Source: an uncultured Opitutia bacterium | Lineage (GTDB): Bacteria > Verrucomicrobiota > Verrucomicrobiia > Opitutales > Opitutaceae | Assembly (NCBI GenBank): GCA_903825285.1 | Contig: CAIJZY010000031.1 | Coordinates: 1 to 64,000, forward strand | Length of the DNA: 64,000 nt | Reading direction: 5' to 3' | Part shown: positions 28,670 through 38,200 of the stretch, in pieces | How the letters are laid out: the number at the start of each line of letters is the position of its first letter | Position numbering within the stretch: the stretch's first letter is position 1 | Translations under genes and position numbers: made by a program | Notes under the pieces: generated by a model | Seen by the model: only the letters and a program-made list of their open reading frames with translations | Database searches by the model: none | What the model was told of the DNA's origin: nothing

Positions 28670-29685
28670 AACACCTCGCCCTGCTCCTGCTCGCCGCCGG
28701 CCTGCCGGTCATCCCGGCCCCCGCCGCCACCGACTCCGCCGGGACCCCGGCGTTCTACGCCGCGGTCGCGATGACCAAGGCGCAGCGGAACACCTCGACG
28801 CCCGCGGACTCCGGGCTGTATCAGCGGCTGGATTCCGGCCAATGGGTGCTGACCGGGCCGCGCATGCTCGGGGTGGGCAGCGTTGCCATCCATCCCGCCA
28901 CGCCCGCGATCCGGTTGATCGCCTGCTCCGACGGCATTGTGCGGAGCGCCGACGGCGGCAAAACCTGGAACCTCACGACGACCTGGGAGGTGGCCGACGT
29001 GCGGACCATCGCCTTCGACCCGGCGGATCCCTCCCACGTGTATGCCGTCACGGCCTGGGGACCGCTGCGTTCCGTGGATGCCGGCCAGTCGTGGCAACTC
29101 GCCCAGCGCGGACTCGATCGGCTGTTCTGCGCGGCGCTGGTGGTCGATCGCCGCCAGGCCGGCCGCGTTCTCATCGGCATGGAGGAAGGCCTGTACGTCT
29201 CGACCGACTCGGCCGTCTCGTGGACCCGGCTGGATTTTCCCTCCGTCCCGGTCACCCGGCTCGTGCAGAGCGCGACTCAGCCTAGTGTCATGCTGGCAAC
29301 CACGACGGGAAAGGGCGCGTGGCTTTCCCGCGACGCGGGCCTGCATTGGATCGCGGTGGACCCGGGGTCGGCCTCGGCCCACCTGTATGCGGCCGCCATC
29401 GCTCCCCATGATCCGGCGCTGATGGCGACGGGCGGCTGGGAAGTGGGCGTGCGGGTGTCGGCCGACGGCGGCAAGACCTGGACCGACCGCAGCCGCGGGC
29501 TGCCCAACCGCAAGGTGTTCGTGGTCGCATTCGATCCCCAGCACCCCGGCCGGCTGTGGGCCTCCACCTTTGAGGAAGGCTCCTTCTACAGTGATGACCT
29601 CGGCCAGACTTGGTGCGACGGCGGCCTCTACGGGGCCTACGGCTCGGACTTCGTCTTCGCCTCGCAGTCGGCTCCGGGCAAATAG
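28666..29685 (+). CDS. Exported BNR / Asp-box beta-propeller protein
   Basis: A 339-residue protein with a signal peptide (MKHLALLLLAAGLPVIPAPAA) and several Asp-box repeats (SADGGKTWNL, SVDAGQSWQL, STDSAVSWTR, SRDAGLHWIA, SADGGKTWTD, SDDLGQTWCD), which cap the blades of sialidase-like or VPS10/GH74-like propellers. No sialidase catalytic arginine triad is evident, so a binding or GH74-like function is as likely as a sialidase. Its ATG overlaps the stop of the gene before it (ATGA). It ends 11 bases from convergent uxaC. Confidence 0.8.
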   Translation: MKHLALLLLAAGLPVIPAPAATDSAGTPAFYAAVAMTKAQRNTSTPADSGLYQRLDSGQWVLTGPRMLGVGSVAIHPATPAIRLIACSDGIVRSADGGKTWNLTTTWEVADVRTIAFDPADPSHVYAVTAWGPLRSVDAGQSWQLAQRGLDRLFCAALVVDRRQAGRVLIGMEEGLYVSTDSAVSWTRLDFPSVPVTRLVQSATQPSVMLATTTGKGAWLSRDAGLHWIAVDPGSASAHLYAAAIAPHDPALMATGGWEVGVRVSADGGKTWTDRSRGLPNRKVFVVAFDPQHPGRLWASTFEEGSFYSDDLGQTWCDGGLYGAYGSDFVFASQSAPGK

Positions 29686-29696
29686 CCTCCGCGCGC

Positions 29697-31115
29697 CTAC
29701 CGCGCGAAGGCCGGTTCCAGCTCGAGATTGAAGAAGCTGCGGGCGTTGCCAAAGCAGATCTCGCGCACCATGGCGCCCACCAGCTCGCGGTCGGCCGGCA
29801 GCTCCCCGCGCTCCATTTCCGCCCCGAGCAGGTTGCAGAGCACGCGGCGGAAATACTCGTGCCGCGTGTAGGAGAGGAAACTGCGCGAGTCGGTCAGCAT
29901 GCCCACGAACCGCCGCAGCAGGCCCAGGTTGGACAGGGCGTTCATCTGCCACTCCATCGCCTCCTTCTGGTCGAGGAACCACCAGCCGCTGCCAAACTGG
30001 ATCTTCCCGGCGATCGTGCCGTCCTGATAGTTGCCCGCCATCGTGGCGAAGGCGTAGTTGTCCGCCGGATTGAGGTTGTAGAGCACGGTCCGCGGCAGCT
30101 CGCCGGTGGCGTCGAGCGCGTCGAGGTAGCGGGCCAGCGCGCGCGTCTGCGGGAAGTCGCCGATGCTGTCGAACCCGGTGTCGGGCCCGAGCCGCGCGAG
30201 CAGGCGGCGGTTGTTGTTCCGCTGCGCCCCGAGGTGCAGCTGCTTCGTCCAGCCCCGGCGCGCGTCCCAGCGGCCAAACTCCAGCATGAGATACGAGCCG
30301 TACTTCGCCCACTCCTCCGGCGTGGCCGCGCGACCCGCGCGGGCGGCGTCGAACACCGCCGCGGCCTCCGTGGGCGTGCAGGGCTCGGCCAGCGCCGTCT
30401 CCATGCCGTGATCGGACAGCCGCCCGCCGAAGGCGTGGAATTCATCGTGCCGCCGCTGCAGCGCGGCCAGCAGGTCGTCAAAGCTGCGGATGGAGGTGCG
30501 CGCCGTGCCGCCGAGCCGCTCGAGCCACGCGTTGAAGGCCGCGGGCTGGTTCACGCCGAGGGCCTGGTCGGGCCGGAAGGTGGGATACACCCGCGTCTTC
30601 AGCCCGAGTTTCCGGATACGCTCGTGGGTATCGAGCGGGTCCGCCGGGTCGTCGGTGGTGCAGATCACCGCGACGCGGTTCGCCGCGAGGATGTCATGCA
30701 CCCGCAGGCCCTCGAGCCTGGCATTCGCCTCGCGCCAGATGGCGTCGGCCGACGCGGCGTTGATGGTGGCGCCGATGCCGAAGTAGCGCTGCAGCTCGAG
30801 GTGCGACCAGTGGTAGAGCGGGTTGCGCAGCGTGTAGGGCACGGTCGCGCACCACGCGTCAAACTTCTCGCGGGGCGCCGCGTCGCCGGTGCACAGCCGC
30901 TCCGCCACGCCGTTCGCCCGCATCGCGCGCCACTTGTAGTGGTCGCCCCCGAGCCAGATCTCGGCGAGGTCGGCGAACCGGTGGTTGTCCGCGATCTGCG
31001 CCGGCGGCAGGTGGCAGTGATAGTCGAAGATCGGCTGGGCCTCCGCGAACCCGTGGTACAGGTCGCGCGCGGCCGCCGAGTGCAGGAGAAATTCGGGATG
31101 GATGAGCGAAGACAT
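29697..31115 (-). CDS. uxaC: Glucuronate/galacturonate isomerase
   Basis: Converts D-galacturonate to D-tagaturonate and D-glucuronate to D-fructuronate in the cytosol, the first step of the isomerase pathway for pectin monomers. The 472-residue length fits UxaC, and the protein shows FDYHCHLPPAQIADN (metal-binding HxH of the amidohydrolase-like barrel), YHWSHLELQRYF and the C-terminal SYTRHEYFRRVLCNLLG. Third gene of the leftward group SDR-uxaE-uxaC; the 119-base gap to uxaE is occupied by a word-type inverted repeat. Confidence 0.96.
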   Translation of the reverse strand: MSSLIHPEFLLHSAAARDLYHGFAEAQPIFDYHCHLPPAQIADNHRFADLAEIWLGGDHYKWRAMRANGVAERLCTGDAAPREKFDAWCATVPYTLRNPLYHWSHLELQRYFGIGATINAASADAIWREANARLEGLRVHDILAANRVAVICTTDDPADPLDTHERIRKLGLKTRVYPTFRPDQALGVNQPAAFNAWLERLGGTARTSIRSFDDLLAALQRRHDEFHAFGGRLSDHGMETALAEPCTPTEAAAVFDAARAGRAATPEEWAKYGSYLMLEFGRWDARRGWTKQLHLGAQRNNNRRLLARLGPDTGFDSIGDFPQTRALARYLDALDATGELPRTVLYNLNPADNYAFATMAGNYQDGTIAGKIQFGSGWWFLDQKEAMEWQMNALSNLGLLRRFVGMLTDSRSFLSYTRHEYFRRVLCNLLGAEMERGELPADRELVGAMVREICFGNARSFFNLELEPAFAR

Positions 31116-31124
31116 GGGCTGAAA

Positions 31125-31255
31125 GTAGCGAGTCGTGGGTAGTGCGTAGTGAGTAGTGAGTAGGTCGGACTTTCTGGGGTCCTGGAGATGGGAGATGGCG
31201 GACGGGAGCGGAGCCGGGCTGGTTTGGAGCCTCGCTACCCGCTACCCGCTACTCC
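31125..31255. repeat. Inverted-repeat element of GTAGTGA words
   Basis: The left arm 31125-31163 is a chain of GTAGCGA/GTAGTGA-like words. The right arm 31231-31255 is the inverted version (CTCGCTACCCGCTACCCGCT and onward) and supplies the last codons and stop of uxaE. It fills the uxaE-uxaC gap. Confidence 0.75.
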
Positions 31256-33085
31256 CCCGACATCCCCCAGCAGCGCGTCGAGGCTGGCGTAGCCGGCGAG
31301 GAGCTTGCGCGCGGCGGCGGCGCGCGCGGGTGGCACAAGGCCGGTCTCCTCGGCGAGGAAGATGAGGTAGGACGCCACGCGGCGCGAGTAGTTGAGCCGC
31401 GCCTCCGGGCTGATGGCGTAGAACCGCGCGCGCTGGCGGTAGCCCGCCGGCGAGTGGTCGCCCAGCGCCGCCTTGTCCGCCCGGCCGTCCGCGGCCAGCA
31501 CGTAGAGGAAATTGTACTCGAAGAAGAACATGTGCTCCGGGCTCGGCGGCAGCGCCTCGAGCGCGCGGCGGCACGCGGCGGGCGTCGCGAAGACCCCGTC
31601 GGCCGGCCCGCCCAGCGAGGTGGTGACGAACACCCGGGCCATCTTCTGCTCGGTGGCGTCGGTGCTGAACGCGCCGGCCACGGCGAGGTCGAGCGTGAAG
31701 CGGTACCAGTCGCGCCACAGCGCCTGGTCGGCGGCGGCCTTCGACGCGTGCAGCGCCACGCCCATCTCGTAGGTGTAGCGCCCGCTGGTCTTGATCTCGA
31801 GCCGGCTGCCCGTGACCTCGCCCATCACGCGGTAGTTCTCGGCCGACTTGCCGGAGCCGGAGTGGAAGCCGATGCTGACGCCGAATTTCTCGCACACGGC
31901 CCACTGCTTCGCGATCAGGCCGCGCAGCGCGGCGTTGTCCGGGTAGGGCGAGTTCTTCTGGAACCCGAAGGCGGGGGCGACGAAGTTCACCGGCATGCCG
32001 AGCAGCTCGCAGAGCGCCAGCATCACCGCGGTGGTCTCGGGCGTGGTGAGGCCCGGCAGCTCGTCGATCGACAGCTCGCGCAGGTAGGCGCGGCCCGCCG
32101 CGGTGGTGAACGCGGCCGCGCGCGCGGCGGCGTACTTGTCGTCGCGGCGCTTCATCTTCTGGAGCGACGGCCAGACCGTCACCAGCAACTGGTTGAACGC
32201 CGCCTCCTCCCCCTTCAGCCCCGCGGCCGCGACCCGCGCGCGGGTCCGGGTCACGAGGTCCGCCGGGATGTCCGCCAACTTCGCCGGCTGGTTGAGCGCG
32301 AGCTCGGGCGACAGGTCGAAGGTGATGTAGCTCGCGAGCAGGCAGCCGCGCACGAGCGCGTCCTCGCGCGCGTCGAACTTGCCGCCAATCGGCTGGTGGT
32401 CGGCGTTGAACGACCACGCGATGCGCCGCCGGTGGAAGCCGGTCTTCAGCTTCGACAGCACGCAGCCGTGGCTCATGCCCTCCACGCTCTGGCCCTGGTG
32501 CCCCTCGGGCACGTTGGTCCCGATGAACGGGAACGGCACGGTGTCGAGCCGCCCGCCCAGCATGGCGTCCACGTCATAGACCAGCTCGCGCGGGATCGAG
32601 TTCTGGTTGGCGGTCAGGCCGAGCCCCAGCGCGCCCATCGCCCACTCCACCGCGGGCCAGTGCAGCGTGGTGAAGCGCGCCCCGACGCCGAGCGTGCTGC
32701 GGCCAAGCTGCGCTCCGGCGGACGGAAAGATCGTCGAGCCCGCGTCGTGCGCCTGCACGAGGTTCTTCAGCGCGAGGAGATTCGCCCACGTCGCGGGAAA
32801 CGCCTGGCCGCCGCCCGGGAGGTCGAGGCCGTCGGCCAGCGGCGCCTTCACCCCGGCCTGCGTCGGGCTGAGGAGCCACACGCAGTCGCCCGTCGCCAGG
32901 TCCTCGCCCAGGCTCCACGTGCCGGCCGCGGTCGCGAACCGGCTCTGCGGCCAGACGTGGACCGGCATCCCCGGCTGGAGGCGCGCCCGGAGCGCGGGCC
33001 AGTCGAGGCAGAAATCGGGCGACACGCACGGGTTCTGCGCGATGCGGAGGCTGTGCTGCAGGAGGAAGGCATTGATGGCGGACAT
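31235..33085 (-). CDS. uxaE: Tagaturonate epimerase
   Basis: Interconverts D-tagaturonate and D-fructuronate, joining the galacturonate and glucuronate routes so that UxaB/altronate steps are not needed. The 616-residue protein carries the UxaE-family signature SFNADHQPIGGKFD and several conserved histidine/acidic positions suited to a metal-dependent barrel (for example GFHSGSGKSAENYRVMG). Position between an SDR hexuronate reductase and uxaC supports the call. Its stop codon lies inside an inverted-repeat element. It is longer than the Thermotoga enzyme, which is about 500 residues. Confidence 0.9.
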   Translation of the reverse strand: MSAINAFLLQHSLRIAQNPCVSPDFCLDWPALRARLQPGMPVHVWPQSRFATAAGTWSLGEDLATGDCVWLLSPTQAGVKAPLADGLDLPGGGQAFPATWANLLALKNLVQAHDAGSTIFPSAGAQLGRSTLGVGARFTTLHWPAVEWAMGALGLGLTANQNSIPRELVYDVDAMLGGRLDTVPFPFIGTNVPEGHQGQSVEGMSHGCVLSKLKTGFHRRRIAWSFNADHQPIGGKFDAREDALVRGCLLASYITFDLSPELALNQPAKLADIPADLVTRTRARVAAAGLKGEEAAFNQLLVTVWPSLQKMKRRDDKYAAARAAAFTTAAGRAYLRELSIDELPGLTTPETTAVMLALCELLGMPVNFVAPAFGFQKNSPYPDNAALRGLIAKQWAVCEKFGVSIGFHSGSGKSAENYRVMGEVTGSRLEIKTSGRYTYEMGVALHASKAAADQALWRDWYRFTLDLAVAGAFSTDATEQKMARVFVTTSLGGPADGVFATPAACRRALEALPPSPEHMFFFEYNFLYVLAADGRADKAALGDHSPAGYRQRARFYAISPEARLNYSRRVASYLIFLAEETGLVPPARAAAARKLLAGYASLDALLGDVGGVAGSG

Positions 33086-33093
33086 GGGAAGGA

Positions 33094-33194
33094 AAAGTGG
33101 GAAGTGACAGGTAACAAGTGGCAGGCGGAAATCAGCGCCGGACGCCGAGGTGCCGGCTCTTGATACCTGGCTCCTGCTACTTGTGACTTTTCAC
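33094..33194. repeat. Inverted-repeat element of AAGTGRCA-like words
   Basis: The left arm about 33094-33124 (GAAGTGACAGGTAACAAGTG) and right arm about 33161-33194 (TGATACCTGGCTCCTGCTAC and onward) are imperfect inverted copies. It occupies the 110-base SDR-uxaE gap and abuts the SDR stop. Confidence 0.65.
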
Positions 33195-33195
33195 A

Positions 33196-33978
33196 TCAGA
33201 TGGTCATGGCGTGATACCCGCCGTCCACGACGAGTTCCTCGCCGGTGATGAACGAGCCGGCGGCGCCGCTCGCGAGCAGCAGCGTGGCGCCGATGAGCTC
33301 GCGCGCCTCGCCGAAGCGCTTCATCGGCGTGTGGCCCATGATGTGGCCGACGCGCTCGGGGGTGAGGACCGAGCGGTTCTGCTCGGCGGGGAAGAAGCCC
33401 GGGACGAGCACGTTGACGCGCACCTGATGTGGCGCCCACTCGCGGGCGAGGTTGAGGGAGAGGTTGTGGACCGCGGACTTGGTCGCCGAGTAGGTGAAGA
33501 CGCGCGACAGCGGCACCAGGCCGGACATCGAGCCGAGGTTGATGATCGAGCCGCCGGCGCCGCGCTCGACGAGGAGCTTCCCGAACACCTGGCAGCCGAG
33601 GAACACGCCCTTGAGGTTCACGCGCACGATGCGGTCGAACTCCTCCTCGGTGATGTCGAAGAACGGGGTGGCGGAGTTGATGCCCGCGCCGTTGATCACG
33701 ATGTCGATCCGGCCGGACCGCCGCAGGACCTCGTCGCGCAGCGCCTCGAGCTCCGCCTTGCGGGTCGCCTCGGCCGCGTGGAACCACGCCTTGCCGCCCG
33801 TCGCGGCGATCTTGGCGAGGCGGGCCGCGGCCTTCGTCTCGCTGCGGCCGACGAGGACGACCTCGGCGCCCGCGCCGGCGAGGCCCTCGGCCATCGCGCC
33901 GCAGAGTTCACCCGTGCCGCCGATGACGACGGCGACCTGGCCGGAAAGGCCGAAGAGTTGCTGGAGATAGGAGCTCAT
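33196..33978 (-). CDS. SDR oxidoreductase, probable fructuronate reductase (mannonate-forming)
   Basis: A 260-residue short-chain dehydrogenase. The nucleotide motif is [11 protein letters not shown] (residues about 20-30), the NAG equivalent is NGAGI, and the catalytic Ser-Tyr-Lys are in GSMSG and YSATK. The GGTG-x-L-x-G variant is that of the SDR-type D-mannonate oxidoreductases seen in uronate loci. Being first in a unit with uxaE and uxaC, it most simply reduces D-fructuronate to D-mannonate. KduD-like activity is the main alternative, but a separate KduD is encoded at 46778. It is divergent from a XylR-type regulator. Confidence 0.82.
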   Translation of the reverse strand: MSSYLQQLFGLSGQVAVVIGGTGELCGAMAEGLAGAGAEVVLVGRSETKAAARLAKIAATGGKAWFHAAEATRKAELEALRDEVLRRSGRIDIVINGAGINSATPFFDITEEEFDRIVRVNLKGVFLGCQVFGKLLVERGAGGSIINLGSMSGLVPLSRVFTYSATKSAVHNLSLNLAREWAPHQVRVNVLVPGFFPAEQNRSVLTPERVGHIMGHTPMKRFGEARELIGATLLLASGAAGSFITGEELVVDGGYHAMTI

Positions 33979-34026
33979 GGGTTGGGGTCCGGCAGCATAG
34001 CGGTTTGGCGGCCGGCGGGATATACG

Positions 34027-34059
34027 ATTTTGCGTAATTCAGTTTATATTTTGCGTATT
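34027..34059. promoter_or_regulatory. Probable operator of the XylR-type regulator
   Basis: A direct repeat, ATTTTGCGTAAT (34027-34038) and ATTTTGCGTATT (34048-34059), has its copies 21 bases apart, two helical turns. It lies in the AT-rich part of the 130-base divergent region between the SDR operon and the regulator. AraC-fold regulators typically bind such direct repeats. Confidence 0.6.
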
Positions 34060-34108
34060 ACCCGCTTGGCAGCCCCGCGCCGCCGGTGCAGGCTGGCGCG
34101 GCCGTCCC

Positions 34109-35281
34109 ATGCCGCCCACCCGTCCACCCCGCCGCATCGCCGTCTACCTGTCGCTCGCGACCGAGCACGGCCGCGGGATCCTGCGCGGCGTCGCGCGGTT
34201 CTTCCACCAGCGGCCGGCGGTAACGGTGCTGAAGTTCAACGACCCGCGGACCTACGACGCGGCGGCGCTCCGCCGGCTGCGCGTTGACGGCATCATCGCG
34301 CGGGTGGCGTCGCGGCGCAACGAGTCCGTGCTTGCCGCGCTGCGGTTCCCGGTGGTGAACGTCTCGGGCCAGGTCGCCACGCCGCGGTTGCCGCTGATCA
34401 ACACCGACGACCTGCGCGTCGGCGCGCTCGCGCTGCGCCACCTGCACGGCCGCGGCTACCGGCACTTCGCCTACTGCGGCAACGCCACCCACCTCGGCTC
34501 GGTCCGGCGCTACCGGGGCTTCTGCGCCGAGGCGCGGCGGCTCGGGATCACGGCGGCCATCCCGCGTCACCTCCTCCCGCAGGGCGACCAGAACGCGCCC
34601 TACCCCGACGCCACCCGCGCCCGGCTCACCGCCTGGCTGGCGACGCTGCCGCGGCCGGTCGGGCTGCTCGGCTTCACCGACCGCGTGGCGCTGGAGCTGG
34701 ACGAGGCCTGCGCGCGGCTCGGCCGGCGCGTGCCGGAGGACGCCGCGATCCTCGGCGTGGGCAACGACCTCACCCGGGTCGAGTTCGCGCACGTCGCGCT
34801 GTCGAGCATCCAGCTCAACACCCAGCTCATCGGCGAGCAGGCCGCGGCCGCGCTGCAGGCGATGCTCGACGGCCGGCCCCGCACCCCGGGCGAGATCCTG
34901 GTGAGCCCGCAGAAGATCGTCACGCGCCAGTCCACCGACCGGTTCGCGGTGGACGACGAGAGCGTGGCCGCCGCGCTCGACTACCTCCGCGAGCACGCGG
35001 GCAACTCGGTCTACGTGGACGAGGTCGCAAAAGCCGTGGGCGTGACTCGGCGCGTGCTGGAGCTGCGCTTCCGTGCCGCGCTCGGCTCCTCGGTCTATGC
35101 CGAGGCGCAGCGACTGCACTTCGAACGTGCGCAGGAGCTGATGGCGGAGCCCGGGTTGACCCTGGCCGAGATCGCCTACGCGTCGGGCTTCGAGAGCCCG
35201 GCGGTCTTCGCCACCGCCTTCCGACGCCGCCACGGCGTCACGCCCACCGCGTACCGGCAGCGCCTCACCGGACTGCGCTGA
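34109..35281 (+). CDS. XylR-type transcriptional regulator (sugar-binding domain + AraC HTH)
   Basis: A 390-residue regulator. Residues about 10-270 form a LacI/periplasmic-binding-like effector domain (RRIAVYLSLATEHGRGILRG at the start, PEDAAILGVGNDLTRVEFAH later). Residues about 285-388 form two AraC-type helix-turn-helix motifs (VDEVAKAVGVTRRVLELRF and LAEIAYASGFESPAVFATAF). This composition is that of XylR and its many sugar-regulator relatives. It is divergent from the SDR-uxaE-uxaC group and probably controls it in response to a uronate. Its last 17 bases overlap the end of the convergent CE8/CE12/GH43 gene. Confidence 0.9.
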   Translation: MPPTRPPRRIAVYLSLATEHGRGILRGVARFFHQRPAVTVLKFNDPRTYDAAALRRLRVDGIIARVASRRNESVLAALRFPVVNVSGQVATPRLPLINTDDLRVGALALRHLHGRGYRHFAYCGNATHLGSVRRYRGFCAEARRLGITAAIPRHLLPQGDQNAPYPDATRARLTAWLATLPRPVGLLGFTDRVALELDEACARLGRRVPEDAAILGVGNDLTRVEFAHVALSSIQLNTQLIGEQAAAALQAMLDGRPRTPGEILVSPQKIVTRQSTDRFAVDDESVAAALDYLREHAGNSVYVDEVAKAVGVTRRVLELRFRAALGSSVYAEAQRLHFERAQELMAEPGLTLAEIAYASGFESPAVFATAFRRRHGVTPTAYRQRLTGLR

Positions 35282-38200
35282 GGGCCGCCGGGCCGACTTG
35301 GAAACTGGTGAAGTCGGCCGATGTACCAGCGGCGCCGGCCGCAAAGATCCCGACTTTGGCGCCCACCCAGTGTCCGACCTTCGCGGCGAAAGCCGGACCG
35401 GGCACGGCCGTGAAGTTGCCTTCGCCCGTACGATACGACCACTCGACCGCACCGCCGGCCCGCACCACCGCCCGCAGCTGCACGGGGCCGGAGCTCGACG
35501 CGGCAAGCTCGCGCTCCACCTGGGGCGCTCCCGCCGCGGCGTCGGCCGCGACGGCGTACAGCAAGGCGGTGCGACCGGCGCTCCGCCGCAGGCCGAGCCA
35601 GGCATAGTCCCGCCCGAAAATGATCAGGCCCGCGCTGTCGCCGTCGGCCTTGGCTGAGAGTTCCAGTTGAACGGTAACGCTGAACTCCGTCGCCGGAAAT
35701 TTCTGCAACAGGAGTTGCGGAGCCGTGTAGAGGTTGCCCGGCCGCGGCGACGGTTGGGCGTACAGCCGCAGCGCGCCCGGCACGGCGGCGCACGAGTACC
35801 AGCCCTCCCCCGGATTGGCCTGCCACTGCCACTGCGGGCCGAGCCGAGGCCCGGTGAAGTCATCCGAGGTCGCCGGCACGGCGATCGCCTGCGCCGGCAG
35901 GGCGGGCTTCGCATGCGTGAGCACGGGGTCGCCACACGCGGCGCCGGTGACAATGCCGGTGCCCATGAGGGGCCAGTCGTCACGCCAGGCGGCGGGCTGC
36001 AGGTGCACGACGCGGCCGTAGACCCCCTGGTCCTGAAAATGGAGAAACCAGAAATCTCCCGAGGGGGTGTCCACCAGCGCGCCCTGGTGCGGGCCGTTCA
36101 CGGTCGTCGCACCCTGCGCGAGCACGATGCGGTCGGCATACGGCCCGCGGATGTCGCGGGCGCGGTAGACGACCTGCCAACCGGTCGCCACGCCGCCCGC
36201 GGGGGCGAAGACATAGTACCAGCCGTTGCGTTTATAAAGTTTGGGTCCCTCCAACGTGGTGGTGCCGGGATATTTCGCGCCGTCGATCACGATGCCGAGG
36301 TCCTCCTCGACGCGCAGGCCGTCGGCACTCAGCCGCAGCAGCGTGAGTACGTTGTTGAAGCCCGCCCGGCTCTTCGCCCAGGCGTGAATGAGGTAGACGC
36401 GGCCGTCGTCGTCCCACAGCGGACAAGGGTCGATCAGCCCCTTGCCGCCCTTGACCAGCACGGGGGCCGACCAGGGACCGCGGGGGTCGCGGGTCGTGAC
36501 GACGTAGATCCCGAAATCAGGGTCGGGGTAATAGATCCAGTACTGGCCGGCGTGGAAACGGATCGCGGGCGCCCAGACGCCCTCGCCTGGGCGCGGGGAG
36601 CGGAAGGCCGCGTCCGGCACCAGGCGCGGCAGCGCGTAGCCGACGAGCGTCCAGTTGACGAGGTCGCGCGAGTGGAGCAGCGGGAGGCCGGGCACGTGGC
36701 TGAAGCTCGACGCCGTCATCCAGTAGTCGTCGCCGACGCGCACGACGTCGGGATCGGAGTAGTCGGCCGCCAGCACGGGATTCCGGTAGCGGCCGTCGCC
36801 GAGGTCGGGTTGCCAGGGAGCAGAGGCGGGGGTCATGAGAAAATCGGCGATGGGCAGGTGCAGGCGGCGCATTTCTTCGGCGGCAAGGGCGGCGACGAGC
36901 CGGGCGCCCGTGGCCGTGAAATGCGTGTTGTCGTTCTTGCCCGCCGGCAATCCCGGATACTCGCCGGGTGCGAAATTCATGTAGAGCGCCTTCGAGCCGG
37001 CCGGCCCCAGCTGCGTGACGAGCGCGCGCGTGGCCGCCTCGAGCTCAAGCAGCGGCACGTGCTCCTCGGCGGCAACGGTGCGCACGGCCGCGAGGTAGGC
37101 GCCGTGGGTGTCCTCCAAACAGCCAGCGGCGGTCCACTCGCGGCGCACCACGGGCGTGGCCAGCACCGGATGGGCCCCGCGGGCCCGGACCTCCGCCACG
37201 AACCGGCGGAGGTTGGCGGGAAAGTCCGTGGCCGCGCTGGTGTAGCGCGTGGGGTCGGCCTGCTTCGGATCGTTGTGGCCAAACTGGATCACGACCCAGT
37301 CGCCCGGCGCGAGCGCCTGAAGCAGCCGGTCCCAGTTGCCGAGGTCGCGGAAGGATTTCGTGCTGCGGCCGTTCACGGCGTAGTTGGCGAAGCGCAGCGG
37401 CGGGCGCACGAGCTCGCGGAACCGCTGGCCCCACCCGCGCTCCGGGTCGGTGAGATCGGGCTTGTCCGCCATCGTCGAGTCGCCCGCAAAGTGCAGCGTC
37501 GGCCCGCCCGCGGGCGCCCAGCCGTCCGCCCCCGCGAGGACCGCGGTCGGCGTGTATCGCGCGGAATCGCCCGAGAGCAGTTTCTGGCGCCACGCCACCC
37601 GGCCCGACGGCTGCGCCCCCGCGCCGGTGCAGGCGAATTCGGCATAGTGCGTGGTCCGCTCGGCGGCGGGCCGGTCCCAGTTGTGCCAGCCCTCGGGCCG
37701 GACGACGCCGGCCATCTGCGTCCGGAGAAATACGGTGCGGGCATAGTCGCGCCACGGCCGGCCGAGATAGGTCTTCACGCCCTCGGCGCCCGTGATCGTA
37801 CAGTCGGCAAACACGAAGCCGTGCTCCTGCCCCTCGGGCGTCGAGGCTGCGGTGATGTAGCCGTCGCCGAGGCAATGGATGTGGCAGCGTTCGAAATATG
37901 CCGTCGCCCCGCCGAAGATGAAGTCCATGTGGCCCTCGATGTAGCAGTCGGCGAAGTAGTGCCGGCCACGGTTCACCAGGATCGTGTCCTGCCAGCCGAG
38001 GAACCGGCAGCGGCGGAAGCTCACGCGGTCGCCGTCCACGCGCAGCGCGACGGCCTGGCCGACGGGGCCGGCGGAGTTCGCGATGGTGAGGTCCTCCCAG
38101 GTCATCCCGTCGCCGTCCACCTGCACGGTCGGCGTGCGAAACGTGCCGATCGGCTTGCCGTCGGGGCCAGCGACCTTGGCAGAGAGACCAAACGTGATGA

